Position numbers and translations under genes: made by a program. From AP-15 sp963788085 (GTDB lineage: Bacteria; Pseudomonadota; Alphaproteobacteria; ATCC43930; CGMCC-115725), in the NCBI GenBank assembly GCA_963788085.1, contig CAWBFS010000012.1:62001-126000 (forward strand): a DNA stretch of 64,000 nucleotides, given 5' to 3'. The notes under the pieces are model-generated. The model was not told the origin of the DNA. It made no database searches and worked only from the letters and a program-made list of their open reading frames with translations. Positions 37,530 through 46,327 of the stretch are shown here, piece by piece. How positions within the stretch are numbered: the first letter of the stretch is position 1; each line of letters starts with the position of its first letter.

Positions 37530-38648
37530 ATGAAAGACTTGGTCCGTTCGGTCATCTTGGCGGCGGTGCTTGCATTGACCGCCGGTGTCGCCAACGCGCA
37601 GAGCATCCCGATCGCGGTGGTCGGGCCGATCACCGGGTCGAATGCCGCGCTCGGCGAGCAGATGAAGCGGGGCGCCGAGATGGCGGTCGCCGACATCAAC
37701 GCCAAGGGCGGAGTGCTCGGCAAGAAACTCGACCTGATCATCGCCGATGACGCGTGCGATCCGAAGCAGGCGGTGGCGGCGGCCAACGACGTGGTCGGGA
37801 AGAAGGTCGTTTTTGTCGCCGGGCATTATTGCTCATCGGCGTCGATCCCGGCTTCGGCGGTCTACAACGAGGCGGGCGTTCTGCAGATGACCCCGGCCTC
37901 GACGAACCCGGCCCTGACCGATGATGCGGCAAAGAAGGGCTGGAACAATGTGTTCCGCGCCTGCGGGCGCGACGATGCGCAGGGCGCCGTCGCCGGCAAG
38001 TTTCTCGCCGATCACTACAAAGGAAAGCATGTCGCGATCGTCCACGACAAGACCGCCTATGGCAAAGGCATCGCCGACGAGACGATGAAGGCGATGAACA
38101 AAGCGGGGCTCAAGGAGACGATGTACGAAGCGATCACCCAGGGCGACAAGGACTTCACCGCGCTGGTCAGCAAGATGAAGCAAGAAAAGATCGATGTGAT
38201 CTATTTCGGCGGCTACCAGACCGAGGGCGGGCTGATCGTCCGCCAGGCGCGCGACCAGGGTTTGCAGGCGCAGTTCATCGGCGCCGACGCGCTGGTGACC
38301 GAGGAGTTCTGGAAGATCACCGGACCTTCGGGTGAAGGAACCCTGATGACCTTCCCGCCCGATCCGCGCAAGGTCCCTGCGGCCAAGGCAGTCGTCGACA
38401 AATTCATGGCCGAAAAGCCGCCGTACAACCCCGAGGGTTACACGCTCTATACCTACGCCGCGATCCAAGCCTTCGCCGCGGCGGCGGAGAAGGCCAAGTC
38501 GGTCAAGGTCGACGATCTGTCGAAGGCATTGCATTCGATGACCGTGCAGACCGTCGTCGGCCCCTTGACCTGGGACAAGAAAGGCGATGTCACCGACCCG
38601 AAATACGTCTTCTACATCTGGAAGAACGGCACCTACGCCGAGATGTAA
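37530..38648 (+). CDS. livK: Branched-chain amino acid-type periplasmic binding protein LivK
   Basis: Periplasmic binding protein of the HAAT importer, 372 residues. A signal peptide (LVRSVILAAVLALTAGVANA) precedes QSIPIAVVGPITGSNAALGEQMKRGAEMAV, the standard mature start. Later blocks are LDLIIADDACDPKQAVAAAND and IVHDKTAYGKGIADE. A Cys pair forming the usual N-lobe disulfide is likely (DDACDP and AGHYCSS). GGGGAG lies eight bases before the ATG. It is last in livHMGFK and is followed by a large hairpin. The frame is intact. Confidence 0.94.
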   Translation: MKDLVRSVILAAVLALTAGVANAQSIPIAVVGPITGSNAALGEQMKRGAEMAVADINAKGGVLGKKLDLIIADDACDPKQAVAAANDVVGKKVVFVAGHYCSSASIPASAVYNEAGVLQMTPASTNPALTDDAAKKGWNNVFRACGRDDAQGAVAGKFLADHYKGKHVAIVHDKTAYGKGIADETMKAMNKAGLKETMYEAITQGDKDFTALVSKMKQEKIDVIYFGGYQTEGGLIVRQARDQGLQAQFIGADALVTEEFWKITGPSGEGTLMTFPPDPRKVPAAKAVVDKFMAEKPPYNPEGYTLYTYAAIQAFAAAAEKAKSVKVDDLSKALHSMTVQTVVGPLTWDKKGDVTDPKYVFYIWKNGTYAEM

Positions 38649-38659
38649 GAGCCGTTCCG

Positions 38660-38735
38660 CGAAAGCGAGGATCCAGGATCGCAAGGGTCTTGCGGCCGAT
38701 CCCCTGGCCCCCGCTTCTGCGGGGGTAACGACGAC
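38660..38735. repeat. Imperfect long inverted repeat after livK
   Basis: GCGAGGATCCAGGATCGCAAG and CTTGCGGCCGATCCCCTGG form an imperfect hairpin around GGT. A second small hairpin CCCCCGCTTCTGCGGGGG follows. The mixture is typical of alphaproteobacterial intergenic repeats. It may end the liv transcript, but there is no T tract. Confidence 0.55.
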
Positions 38736-38759
38736 AATGAGACTGAGGGAGGCACCCGA

Positions 38760-39758
38760 ATGCGCAGCAATACCATTCTTCTGGCCACCGTGCTGTTCTT
38801 CGCCACGGCGGCGTCGATCGGAGCCCAGGCCGCCGAGCCGCGTCATTTCAGCTTTGCCTACGACCAGCCCCATACGACGGCCTACGGGATCGCCGCCGAT
38901 ACCTTTGCCAACAAACTGCAGGAGCTGAGCACGGGGACGATGGTCATCGACCAGTTCCCGGGAGCGCAGCTCGGCCAGGAGCCCCAGGTCCTGCAGAAAT
39001 TGCGGACCGGCGACATCGATTTCGCGATTACCTCGACGGCCAACTCGGCGACCGTGCAGCCGGAAGCCGGGGTATTTTCGATCCATTTCGTGTTTCGCTC
39101 GGAAGATCATCTGAAAAAAGCGCTCGCCGACCCCGCGGTGGTCGCAGCGTTCACGGAGATGATGAATTCAAAGGTCCAAGGCGCTCACACCCTGGCGCTC
39201 GGTACGATGGGTTTCCGGGATATCTACAGCAAGCGCGAGATCCATAGTCTGAGCGATCTGAAGAACGTCAAGGTGCGGGTCCAGGCGACAGCGACCGAAG
39301 ATACGATGTTCCCGGCTTATGGCGCACAAACCGTCCACATGCCGTTTGGCGATGTCTACACGTCATTGCAGACCGGTGTCGTCGAGGCCGCCGAGAACGG
39401 GATCAACGTCTACCAGATGAACAAGCATTACGAGGTCGCGCCGATCATGTCGCTGACCGAGCACGAGGCCAACAACAACGTCATCTGGGTCAGCGACAAG
39501 GTGTGGAACAGTCTCACCGACGAACAGAAGCATTGGGTGCAGACAGCGGCCGACGAGGTCGGTCGCACGATGCCGGATAAGGCCTTTGGCCTGGAGCACG
39601 ACTCGATGGCGCGGCTCGAAAAGATGGGTGTGAAATTCGTCAAGGACGTCGATAAGTCAGGGTTCGTCAAGGAGGCCGAGCCCCTCCAGGATCAGCTGAC
39701 GCAGCAGCTGGGAGCGGGCGCCGTCAAAGTGCTGCAATTGGTTAGAAACGTCCATTAG
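38760..39758 (+). CDS. dctP: TRAP transporter solute-binding protein DctP
   Basis: Periplasmic receptor of a TRAP carboxylate-type importer, 332 residues. A signal peptide ILLATVLFFATAASIGAQAAEP leads to HFSFAYDQPHTTAYGIAADTFANKLQELS. The ligand-binding Arg lies in NVKVRVQATATEDTMFPAYGA, and MPFGDVYTSLQTGVVEAAENG is the DctP signature. EHEANNNVIWVSDKVWNSL follows. It is first in dctP-Q-M, although 257 bases of repeat separate it from dctQ. The substrate is unknown. The frame is intact. Confidence 0.93.
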   Translation: MRSNTILLATVLFFATAASIGAQAAEPRHFSFAYDQPHTTAYGIAADTFANKLQELSTGTMVIDQFPGAQLGQEPQVLQKLRTGDIDFAITSTANSATVQPEAGVFSIHFVFRSEDHLKKALADPAVVAAFTEMMNSKVQGAHTLALGTMGFRDIYSKREIHSLSDLKNVKVRVQATATEDTMFPAYGAQTVHMPFGDVYTSLQTGVVEAAENGINVYQMNKHYEVAPIMSLTEHEANNNVIWVSDKVWNSLTDEQKHWVQTAADEVGRTMPDKAFGLEHDSMARLEKMGVKFVKDVDKSGFVKEAEPLQDQLTQQLGAGAVKVLQLVRNVH

Positions 39759-39828
39759 AGATACCATGGTCTTCACAGCGCGACGCGCCTGCCATGAAAA
39801 TGCGAGTGGCAAACGGTTGAAAAGGTTG

Positions 39829-39995
39829 CCCTCACCCACCCACCCCTGCGGGCTGGGTCCCCCCTCTCCCGCGGTGCGGGAGAGGAGCTTCGCGCTGAAT
39901 GGGTGGCAGCCCCTCTCCCGCACTGCGGGAGAGGGTGCCGAGTGCAGCGAGGCGGGTGAGGGTATCTTGCCCGCGTCTGCGGGAGGGTGAGGGGC
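39829..39995. repeat. Cluster of CTCTCCCGC palindromes between dctP and dctQ
   Basis: Two CCCCTCTCCCGCxxTGCGGGAGAGG hairpins (about 39868 and 39911) and a third CCCGCGTCTGCGGGAGGG lie in tandem inside a 257-base gap. TTGCCCTCACCCACCC and GTGAGGGTATC flank them. This is the same repeat family as at 17623. They interrupt the TRAP operon and could lower expression of dctQM relative to dctP. Confidence 0.7.
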
Positions 39996-40015
39996 TACTC
40001 TCTGGGCACCACTCT

Positions 40016-40582
40016 ATGACGCGGCGGTACTCGCTGGTGCTGGAGAGAGACCGCCATCTGAAATGGCGGGCGCTGGACCCAGTCGAGCAGATCCTGATGA
40101 TCCTGTGCGGGGTCACGTTGGCCGGGTTCAGCACGACCGTCTTCTTCGATGTAGTGACCCGCACATTGGGCCGCCCGTGGCTGTGGCTGCAAGAGGTCAC
40201 GATGACCTTTTTCGTCTACGGCGTGTTCATCGGCGCGGCAGCGGCGACGCGGCGCAATGACCACCTTTGCCTTTCTGCGATCACCGAGGCAATGACCGGG
40301 CGGACGCGGCTTCTCGTCGAGACATTCAATCGCCTCGTCATGCTCGGCGCGGCGCTCTGCATGGTCTATTTCGGCTACCTCAACTTCCTCGCCGGGTTCG
40401 GCAATTTCCGCATGCCGTCGATGACCCCGCTTGCTTCGCTTTATGCCGCGATCCCGCTGTCGGGCGCGCTGATTGCGCTGTTTACGGTCGAACAGCTCGT
40501 CAATGGCTGGCGCAACGGCTTCGCCGGTCATGACGCCGAATCCGCGATCGAGCGATATGGCAGGGAGCACCTCTCGACATGA
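40016..40582 (+). CDS. dctQ: TRAP transporter small permease DctQ
   Basis: Small membrane subunit of the TRAP importer, 188 residues with four helices. The segments are VEQILMILCGVTLAGFSTTVFFDVVTRTLGRPWLW, VTMTFFVYGVFIGAAAATRRNDHLC (the DctQ signature), LVMLGAALCMVYFGYLNFLAGF and YAAIPLSGALIALFTVEQLV. The ATG at 40016 is preferred, since the frame upstream is only repeat sequence. It overlaps dctM by four bases (ATGA). Confidence 0.9.
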   Translation: MTRRYSLVLERDRHLKWRALDPVEQILMILCGVTLAGFSTTVFFDVVTRTLGRPWLWLQEVTMTFFVYGVFIGAAAATRRNDHLCLSAITEAMTGRTRLLVETFNRLVMLGAALCMVYFGYLNFLAGFGNFRMPSMTPLASLYAAIPLSGALIALFTVEQLVNGWRNGFAGHDAESAIERYGREHLST

Positions 40583-41919
40583 CGGCCAACGGGCTGATCG
40601 TGTCGGCGATGGCGATATTGTTTCTGATCTTCGGCTACCTCGGCGTGCCGGTGGCGTTTTCATTGATCGCCGGGGTCGTCATCGGCACTCTGTTCACTCC
40701 GGTCAGCCTGCCCTCGATCATCGCCCAACTGTTCAACGGCATCGATGCGGAGCCGTTGATGGCGGTGCCATTCTTTCTGCTCGTCGGCGAGCTGATGACC
40801 TCAGCCAATGTCGTGGTGCGGATCGCCAACCTGTCCCAGGCGCTGGTTGGGCACATTCGAGGCGGGCTCGCGCAGGTTGTCACGGTCTTCAGCATGTTCT
40901 TTTCCGGGATGTCGGGGTCGTCATCGGCCGATGTCGCGGTATTGAGCCGCACGATGGCCCAGCCGATGGCGGCGGAGGGTTATGACGCCGCTTTTGTCGC
41001 GGCACTGATCGCAGCTGCGGCGACGATCGCCAATCTGGTGCCGCCGAGCATCATGGCGGTGGTCTATGGCGCGATCGGCAATGTCTCGATCGCCGGGTTG
41101 TTTCTCGGCGGCATCGTTCCCGGCTTCATGGTCGGCTTCGGGCTGATGATCTATTGCTATTTCTTCGGGCCCGCCGGGTTCCGGCGGCCGCGTTCCTCGT
41201 TCGGGGATTTTGCCGAGGCGACCAAGGCAGCGGCATTGCCGCTGATGATCCCGATCATCCTGTTGGGCGGCATCATGACCGGGTGGTTTGCACCGCGCGA
41301 AGCCGGGGTCGTCGCGATCGTCTATATATTGCTCGTCGTCATCCCGCTGCTCAATTTCGGGCATCTGCGCCACCTGCCGCGGGACTTCGCCCAGGCCGGC
41401 CTGATCTATTCGCTGCCGCTGATCACGATCGGCGCCGCCTCGGCATTCGGCTGGATGCTCGCCTATCTGCGGGGACCGATCGTCGTCTCCGGCTGGATCG
41501 CCAACCTGGCCGGCAACGACCCGTACAAGATCATGTTTGCGCTGGTAGCGCTCTTCACGATTGTCGGCGATTTCATCGAGCCGATCCCGTGCATCGTCAT
41601 CTTCATGCCGATCGTCGCGGCGTTGACCGAAATCGGCGGGATCAACCCGGTACATATGGGGGTCGTGCTGATCGTGACGCTCGCTTTCGGCCTGATCACC
41701 CCGCCTTACGGCCTGGCTCTATTGATGGCCTCGAAATTCATCGGAGTGCGGTTCTCGCAGGCATTGCGCGCCTCATTGTCGATCTATGTCGTCTTTTTTG
41801 CGACGATCGCCGGGTGCATTTTTCTCCCCGATGTCGTGCTGTGGCTCCCCAAACACCTCTTCCCAGAATCGGTCGGCTGCTTCAAGAACCCGAGCGGCGC
41901 CGGTTATATCTGCCCATGA
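40579..41919 (+). CDS. dctM: TRAP transporter large permease DctM
   Basis: Large membrane subunit that carries out sodium-driven uptake, 446 residues and about twelve helices. Recognised by FGYLGVPVAFSLIAGVVIG, AVPFFLLVGELMTSANVVVRI, FFSGMSGSSSADVAVLSRTMAQPMAAEGYDAAFVAALIAAAATIANLVPPSIMAVVYG, GWFAPREAGVVAIVYILLV and VTLAFGLITPPYGLALLMASKF. The tail (LFPESVGCFKNPSGAGYICP) is slightly unusual. It is convergent with the ABC permease gene, only six bases apart. The frame is intact. Confidence 0.94.
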   Translation: MTANGLIVSAMAILFLIFGYLGVPVAFSLIAGVVIGTLFTPVSLPSIIAQLFNGIDAEPLMAVPFFLLVGELMTSANVVVRIANLSQALVGHIRGGLAQVVTVFSMFFSGMSGSSSADVAVLSRTMAQPMAAEGYDAAFVAALIAAAATIANLVPPSIMAVVYGAIGNVSIAGLFLGGIVPGFMVGFGLMIYCYFFGPAGFRRPRSSFGDFAEATKAAALPLMIPIILLGGIMTGWFAPREAGVVAIVYILLVVIPLLNFGHLRHLPRDFAQAGLIYSLPLITIGAASAFGWMLAYLRGPIVVSGWIANLAGNDPYKIMFALVALFTIVGDFIEPIPCIVIFMPIVAALTEIGGINPVHMGVVLIVTLAFGLITPPYGLALLMASKFIGVRFSQALRASLSIYVVFFATIAGCIFLPDVVLWLPKHLFPESVGCFKNPSGAGYICP

Positions 41920-41925
41920 GGACAC

Positions 41926-42771
41926 TCATCCTTTGACCGAGCCCGAGGTCAGGCCGGCGACGTAATGCTCGACAAAGAAGGAATAGATGATGGCGACCGG
42001 GATCGAGCCCAACAGGGCGCCTGCCATCAATTGGCCCCAATAGAACACGTCGCCGCGGATCAGCTCGGCGATGACTCCGACCGGCACGGTGCGCACCGAG
42101 CTCTTGGTCAGAAAGATCAGCGCGTAGAGAAACTCGTTCTGCGACAGGGTGAAGGCGAAAATGCCGGCCGAGATGAAACCGGGCGTGCACAACGGCAGAA
42201 AGATCCGCCGCATCGTCTGCAGCCGGCTGGCGCCGTCGATCCGCGCCGCCTCCTCGAGCTCCTTGGGCACGGTCTTGAAATAGCCGAGCAAGAGCCAGGC
42301 GCAGAACGGCACCAGCATCGTCGGATAAGTCAAAATAACTGCCGTCAGCGTGTTGCCGAGATCGAGCCGGGTGATCACATCGGCGAGCGGGATGAACAGC
42401 AATGGCTGCGGCACGAGATAAATCGCCGCCACTGTCATCGCGATCAACCCGGCGCCGGCGAAGCGCATGCGCGCGAGCGGGTAAGCCAGCATGACGCCGA
42501 GGACGAGCGAAATTCCCGTGGACACGATTGCTACCAGCATCGTGTTCCAGGTCCACAGCAGAAAATGCGTCTGCGTCAGCAGATCGATGTAATGCTTCAG
42601 CGTCGGGTTATGGACGAGCAGCGGCATCAGGTGCCGGTTATACAGTTCTAAATCGGGCTTTATCGACGTGATCGTCATCCAGTAGAATGGAAACAGTGCC
42701 ACTACCAGGAAAAACCCGACCGGCAGCCACACCCGGACTGTCTGCTCCAACCGGCCGTACCCGGTAACCAT
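41926..42771 (-). CDS. Sugar-type (CUT1) ABC transporter permease, MalG-like
   Basis: Inner-membrane permease, 281 residues with six helices. The conserved ABC-contact loop is PKELEEAARIDGASRLQTMRRIFLPL (EAA motif). Other parts are FPFYWMTITSIKPDLELYN near the N-terminus and GIFAFTLSQNEFLYALIFL. It overlaps the MalF-like gene by one base. It is the last gene of the minus-strand cluster that starts with the uracil-catabolism genes. No ATP-binding subunit is encoded nearby. The frame is intact. Confidence 0.9.
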   Translation of the reverse strand: MVTGYGRLEQTVRVWLPVGFFLVVALFPFYWMTITSIKPDLELYNRHLMPLLVHNPTLKHYIDLLTQTHFLLWTWNTMLVAIVSTGISLVLGVMLAYPLARMRFAGAGLIAMTVAAIYLVPQPLLFIPLADVITRLDLGNTLTAVILTYPTMLVPFCAWLLLGYFKTVPKELEEAARIDGASRLQTMRRIFLPLCTPGFISAGIFAFTLSQNEFLYALIFLTKSSVRTVPVGVIAELIRGDVFYWGQLMAGALLGSIPVAIIYSFFVEHYVAGLTSGSVKG

Positions 42772-43703
42772 TACGATTTCCGCATATAAAGGGTGAGCGC
42801 GACGATCAGCAGGCCCAACGCCGGCAGCATCGCCAGCGCGACCGAGGCGCCGAGGCCGAGTTGGCCCGCCCCCATGCTGAGATCAAAGGCATAGGTCGCG
42901 AACAGGTTGGTGGCGTTGTTCGGGCCACCATGCGTCAGAACGTAGACCAGCTGGAAATCGGCAAAAGTGAAGATGACCGAGAACAGCGTCACGATCAGGA
43001 TAATCGGCTTCAGCAGCGGCAGTGTCACGAAGCGGAAACGATGCCAGCCGCTGGCGCCGTCGATCGTCGCCGCCTCATAGAGTTCCGGCGGCACGGTCTG
43101 CAGCCCGGCGAGCAGCGTGATGCCGTAAAATGGCAGACCGCGCCAGGTATTGATCATGATGATCGAAAACATCGCGAGGGCCGGGTTGCCAAGCCAGGAC
43201 GGCCCCGGCGGGCTGACACCGATCCCGATCAGGAGCCGATTGACGACGCTGAAGGCGGGATCGAGCATCCACATCCAGGCCACTGTGCTCAGCACCGTCG
43301 GCACGATGAACGGCAGCAACAACAGCGCCCGCACCAGGTTTTTCACGCGGAAATGCTGGTTCATCGCCAGCGCGAGGCCGAGCCCGCCGACCATCTTCAG
43401 CAATGTCGCCGCAACGGTATAGACCAAGGTATTGACCGCGACCCGCCAGAAGATCGGGTCGTGGAAATCGGCGATGAAGTTTCTCAGACCGACGAAGTGG
43501 CCAGGCTTCGCCACCGCCCGATCCTGCAAACTGAGCAGGATGCCGTAAACCAACGGATAGCCGACTAGGCCCGCCAGAAACAGCAACGGCAGTGCCATCA
43601 TCAGCCAGCTGAACACCGCTTCGCGGTCGAGCCAGCCGGACCGCGACAGGGCCGGGCGCGGCGGCCGCGCCAGCCCGACCAGCGGTTCACTGCGAATCGA
43701 CAT
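42771..43703 (-). CDS. Sugar-type (CUT1) ABC transporter permease, MalF/UgpA-like
   Basis: Partner permease, 310 residues. Features are LPLLFLAGLVGYPLVYGILLSLQDRA, LLLLPFIVPTVLSTVAWMWMLDPAFSVVN, the EAA loop PPELYEAATIDGASGWHRFRFVTLPLL and YVLTHGGPNNATNLFATYAFDLSMGAGQLGLGA. The ATG at 43703 lies 20 bases after the binding-protein stop. The open frame further upstream is the frameshifted tail of that gene. The frame of this gene is intact. Confidence 0.9.
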   Translation of the reverse strand: MSIRSEPLVGLARPPRPALSRSGWLDREAVFSWLMMALPLLFLAGLVGYPLVYGILLSLQDRAVAKPGHFVGLRNFIADFHDPIFWRVAVNTLVYTVAATLLKMVGGLGLALAMNQHFRVKNLVRALLLLPFIVPTVLSTVAWMWMLDPAFSVVNRLLIGIGVSPPGPSWLGNPALAMFSIIMINTWRGLPFYGITLLAGLQTVPPELYEAATIDGASGWHRFRFVTLPLLKPIILIVTLFSVIFTFADFQLVYVLTHGGPNNATNLFATYAFDLSMGAGQLGLGASVALAMLPALGLLIVALTLYMRKS

Positions 43704-43723
43704 GCTCGCGCCGGACGCAGGAA

Positions 43724-45007
43724 TCAGGCCGTCTTGTAGATGCCCCTCAGCTGGCTCTCGGCGTTCTTGATCACCTCCTTGGTCGAGGCGCCGGCGCACG
43801 CTTTGGCGAACATGTCCACGACCACGTATTTCGCGACACTCTCGGCCAGCCGGCGGTCGGGCGGCGCCGGCCAGCCCGGGAGGTGAGCTCGTGCTGAGCG
43901 CATCGCGGTAGGGGATGTTGCGTGGCTCGACATTCCACATCGGCGCGTTGTCGTAGGCGTGCAGCAGCGGCTGATAATAGCTGACCGCAACGTCATACCA
44001 GGCGCCCAGCTGCTTCGGTTTCGACAGCCAGCGCAGGAAATCGTGCGCTTCTTTCTCCTGCGGGAGAGAAATTGAAGATCGAATGGCTGATCGCGCCAAG
44101 AAAATGGAAGCGACCCTTGGGCCCGGCCGGGTTCAGCGATTGCTGGGTGACCTTGCCGATCTCGGGAAAATTTTGCTTTGCAAACCAAAGAATGCTTTCG
44201 GCGTTGTTGGTGCAGGAGATCTGCTCGGCCATCCACGCCTTGTTGTTGCTCGGGTCTGTCCAGCCGAGCACGTCCTCGAACATCGTATCCTGGAAGAATT
44301 TCCGGGCGAAATCGACGGCGCGCGCGGTTTCGTCTGAAATCGATCGTGATCGTCTTGCCGTCTTCGGCTACCTCGTGCGCGCCATAGGACCACAGCAGCG
44401 GATAAAGCCAGCCGTGGTTGTCGCCAAAACCGTGGCCGAGCTCGAAACCGAACGGGTGGTCCTTGGCCTTCAGCTTCTTGCCGGCCTCGTACAGCTCGTC
44501 CCAGGTGCCTGGGAACTCCTTGAAGCCGACCTCGGCGAACCAGTCGCTGCGCCAGTTCATCAGCTGCCCGATCGAGCAGAACGGGATCGCCTTCCATTTG
44601 CCGTTGACGATCGCCATTTCCTGGGCGGCGGGGTACCAGCCGCCCTGCTCTTTTCCCATCTCCTCGGCGATGTCGCCGACATCGGCGTATTTCTCGTCGT
44701 ACAGGAACGGGATCAGGGTCAGGTTCATCGTGATGTCGGCGCCGGTTCCGGTCTCGCTAATCGACGCTATGCGTGCCGGGCTGCTTCCGACGCTGATAAT
44801 CTCGTAGACGATCTTGACGCCGGTCTCCTTCTCGTAGGCCGGGGCCAGCACATTCTTCATGTACTCGTCGAACGGCGGGATGAACGAGCTTTCGTGGAGC
44901 AGCGTGACCGTCTTGCCGGCGGCCCGGCCCAAGGCAGGGCTCAGCGCCGCGCCGGCGGCGCCGGCCGCCGCAATCTTTAGAAAACCGCGGCGCGATGTGA
45001 CGTCCAT
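43724..45007 (-). CDS. ABC transporter substrate-binding protein, Tat-exported, three frameshifts
   Basis: Family 1 extracellular solute-binding protein. It starts MDVTSRRGFLKIAAAGAAGAAL, a twin-arginine signal (SRRGFLK), so it may be exported folded. The mature part has VTLLHESSFIPPFDEYMKNVLAPAYEKETGVK, DITMNLTLIPFLYDEKYA, GKWKAIPFCSIGQLMNWRSDWFAEVG and GFGDNHGWLYPLLWSYGA. Breaks near 44337 (surplus A), 44068 and 43888 carry it through DVLGWTDPSNNKAWMAEQ and QEKEAHDFLRWLSKPKQLGAWYDVAVSYYQPLL to the end QLRGIYKTA. The ligand is not evident. Its position between URC4 and the permeases suggests a pyrimidine-related ligand, which is inference only. Confidence 0.85.
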   Translation of the reverse strand: MDVTSRRGFLKIAAAGAAGAALSPALGRAAGKTVTLLHESSFIPPFDEYMKNVLAPAYEKETGVKIVYEIISVGSSPARIASISETGTGADITMNLTLIPFLYDEKYADVGDIAEEMGKEQGGWYPAAQEMAIVNGKWKAIPFCSIGQLMNWRSDWFAEVGFKEFPGTWDELYEAGKKLKAKDHPFGFELGHGFGDNHGWLYPLLWSYGAHEVAEDGKTITIDFRRNRARRRFRPEILPGYDVRGRARLDRPEQQQGVDGRADLLHQQRRKHSLVCKAKFSRDRQGHPAIAEPGRAQGSLPFSWRDQPFDLQFLSRRRKKRTISCAGCRNRSSWAPGMTLRSAIISRCCTPTTTRRCGMSSHATSPTAMRSARAHLPGWPAPPDRRLAESVAKYVVVDMFAKACAGASTKEVIKNAESQLRGIYKTA

Positions 45008-45121
45008 TCCTCGCACTCCCTGCAAGCCGACACCCGAAAATCCGGTCGGCTCGACGCTTCTATAGCCCGCGCTCCAACGCGGCAAGCCGGTAACCGGCTG
45101 ACCTGGGCTGAGAACCCTGGG

Positions 45122-46327
45122 CTAGAACAAGGTGCCGTCGCTGATGACCGTGAGAGGCGGGGCGCCGTCGGGTCGGCGTTCGCGCGCAATTTCCCGTCCG
45201 GCCGCCCAGCTGCCGCCTTCGAGGACGCAGGCGAGCGGGAACTCCTCGGCGGTTTTGCCGAGGCGCTCGCGCACGCCTGACGCCAGTCGATCCAACAGCG
45301 CGACGGTCAGCGCCCGCCACTCGACGACCGGTTCGCTCAGCGCGTCGAGGGCGCGGTGAAAAATGCCGGGGTCGCGCGGTTCGATGATGCCGCAATCGAT
45401 AAACAGACCGCCATTTCGGTATTCGGCGAGGCCGGTGAGGCGGTCGATCTTCGTGACCGGCAACCCTGCCGCCGCGAACGGCTCGACGAGCGAATAGGTG
45501 AGCCACTGGCTGAGCTTGTGAAACGGCACGAGCCCATCCCCGGGTACCGCCGGATGGCGGCCGCAATCGCCGAGCGGCACACCGGCGAGGCTAATGCGCC
45601 CCGGCCAGATCGGCCCGAACAGCTGCAGCAAGGTGCGCAGGATTTCGGGGGCCGTCAGCTCCTCGCGCCGAGCCGCCCAATGATCGTAAAGATTGCCCGG
45701 CCGCGCTCCGGTGCCGAAGGGGTCCGGGTTTGCGGCGCAAACCTCCCCCAGCCGAGCGCAGCAAGGCCGCGCGCCCTTCGATCCCGGCGAGTTCGTTGCC
45801 CGCGGCGTGCTGGAAGGCTCGGCGCCAGGGCCTCCGTCGTGATCCGCGACAGCGCTGCGGCGTCGGCCCGCCATGGCTGGGCGGGATCGGCGGAAAAAAG
45901 CCCCGATTGCATCGCGCGAAGGCTCGCCACCGCGAGACCCTCGGAACGTGAGAGGATCTGGCCGGTCTCCGCCTCGTGAAAGCGCCAGCGGGCGCCCGCC
46001 CCGGCATCGAGGAGGACCGAGACGATGGCGAGATCAATCCGCGCCCGAGCCGCCTCGTCCCGGATCGGCCCCGGCGGCGACCTGCGCTGCGCGGTCGACC
46101 CCTCCGGCCGAGAAATGCCGCCATCGGCTGTGGTAGGGCACGTCGAGATCGGGATAGCGCCGTCGCGTGATTTCGACGACGCGCCGGACCGCCTCCTCCA
46201 GCCGCGTCATAACGAGCCGAAAATGCCGGGTCTCGCCACGCTCGGCAGCGGCAAAGATAATGCCGCAACGCTCCCGGACGGCCGCCGCGGTCAGCAGTTC
46301 CGAAGCATCATCAGTCGTCGAGTGCAC
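45122..46327 (-). CDS. URC4/Urg3 family protein (DUF1688), uracil catabolism, three frameshifts
   Basis: Homologue of yeast URC4, needed for uracil degradation by the URC pathway; the chemistry is not fully known. Reconstructed blocks are SELLTAAAVRERCGIIFAAAERGETRHFRLVM, YPDLDVPYHSRWRHFSAGGVDR and SLRAMQSGLFSADPAQPWRAD. The C-terminal half has LLQLFGPIWPGRISLAGVPLGDCGRHPAVPGDGLVPFHKLSQWLTYSLVEP, GLAEYRNGGLFIDCGII and VVEWRALTVALLDRLA. One surplus base at each of about 46060 (G), 45823 (C) and 45755 (T) explains all breaks. GTG 46327 overlaps the URC1 end by 17 bases, so the two are coupled. Confidence 0.85.

Noticed and set aside
42771..44099. A fused binding-protein-permease frame
   Set aside because: The N-terminal part of that frame is the frameshifted tail of the binding protein; the permease has its own ATG at 43703.
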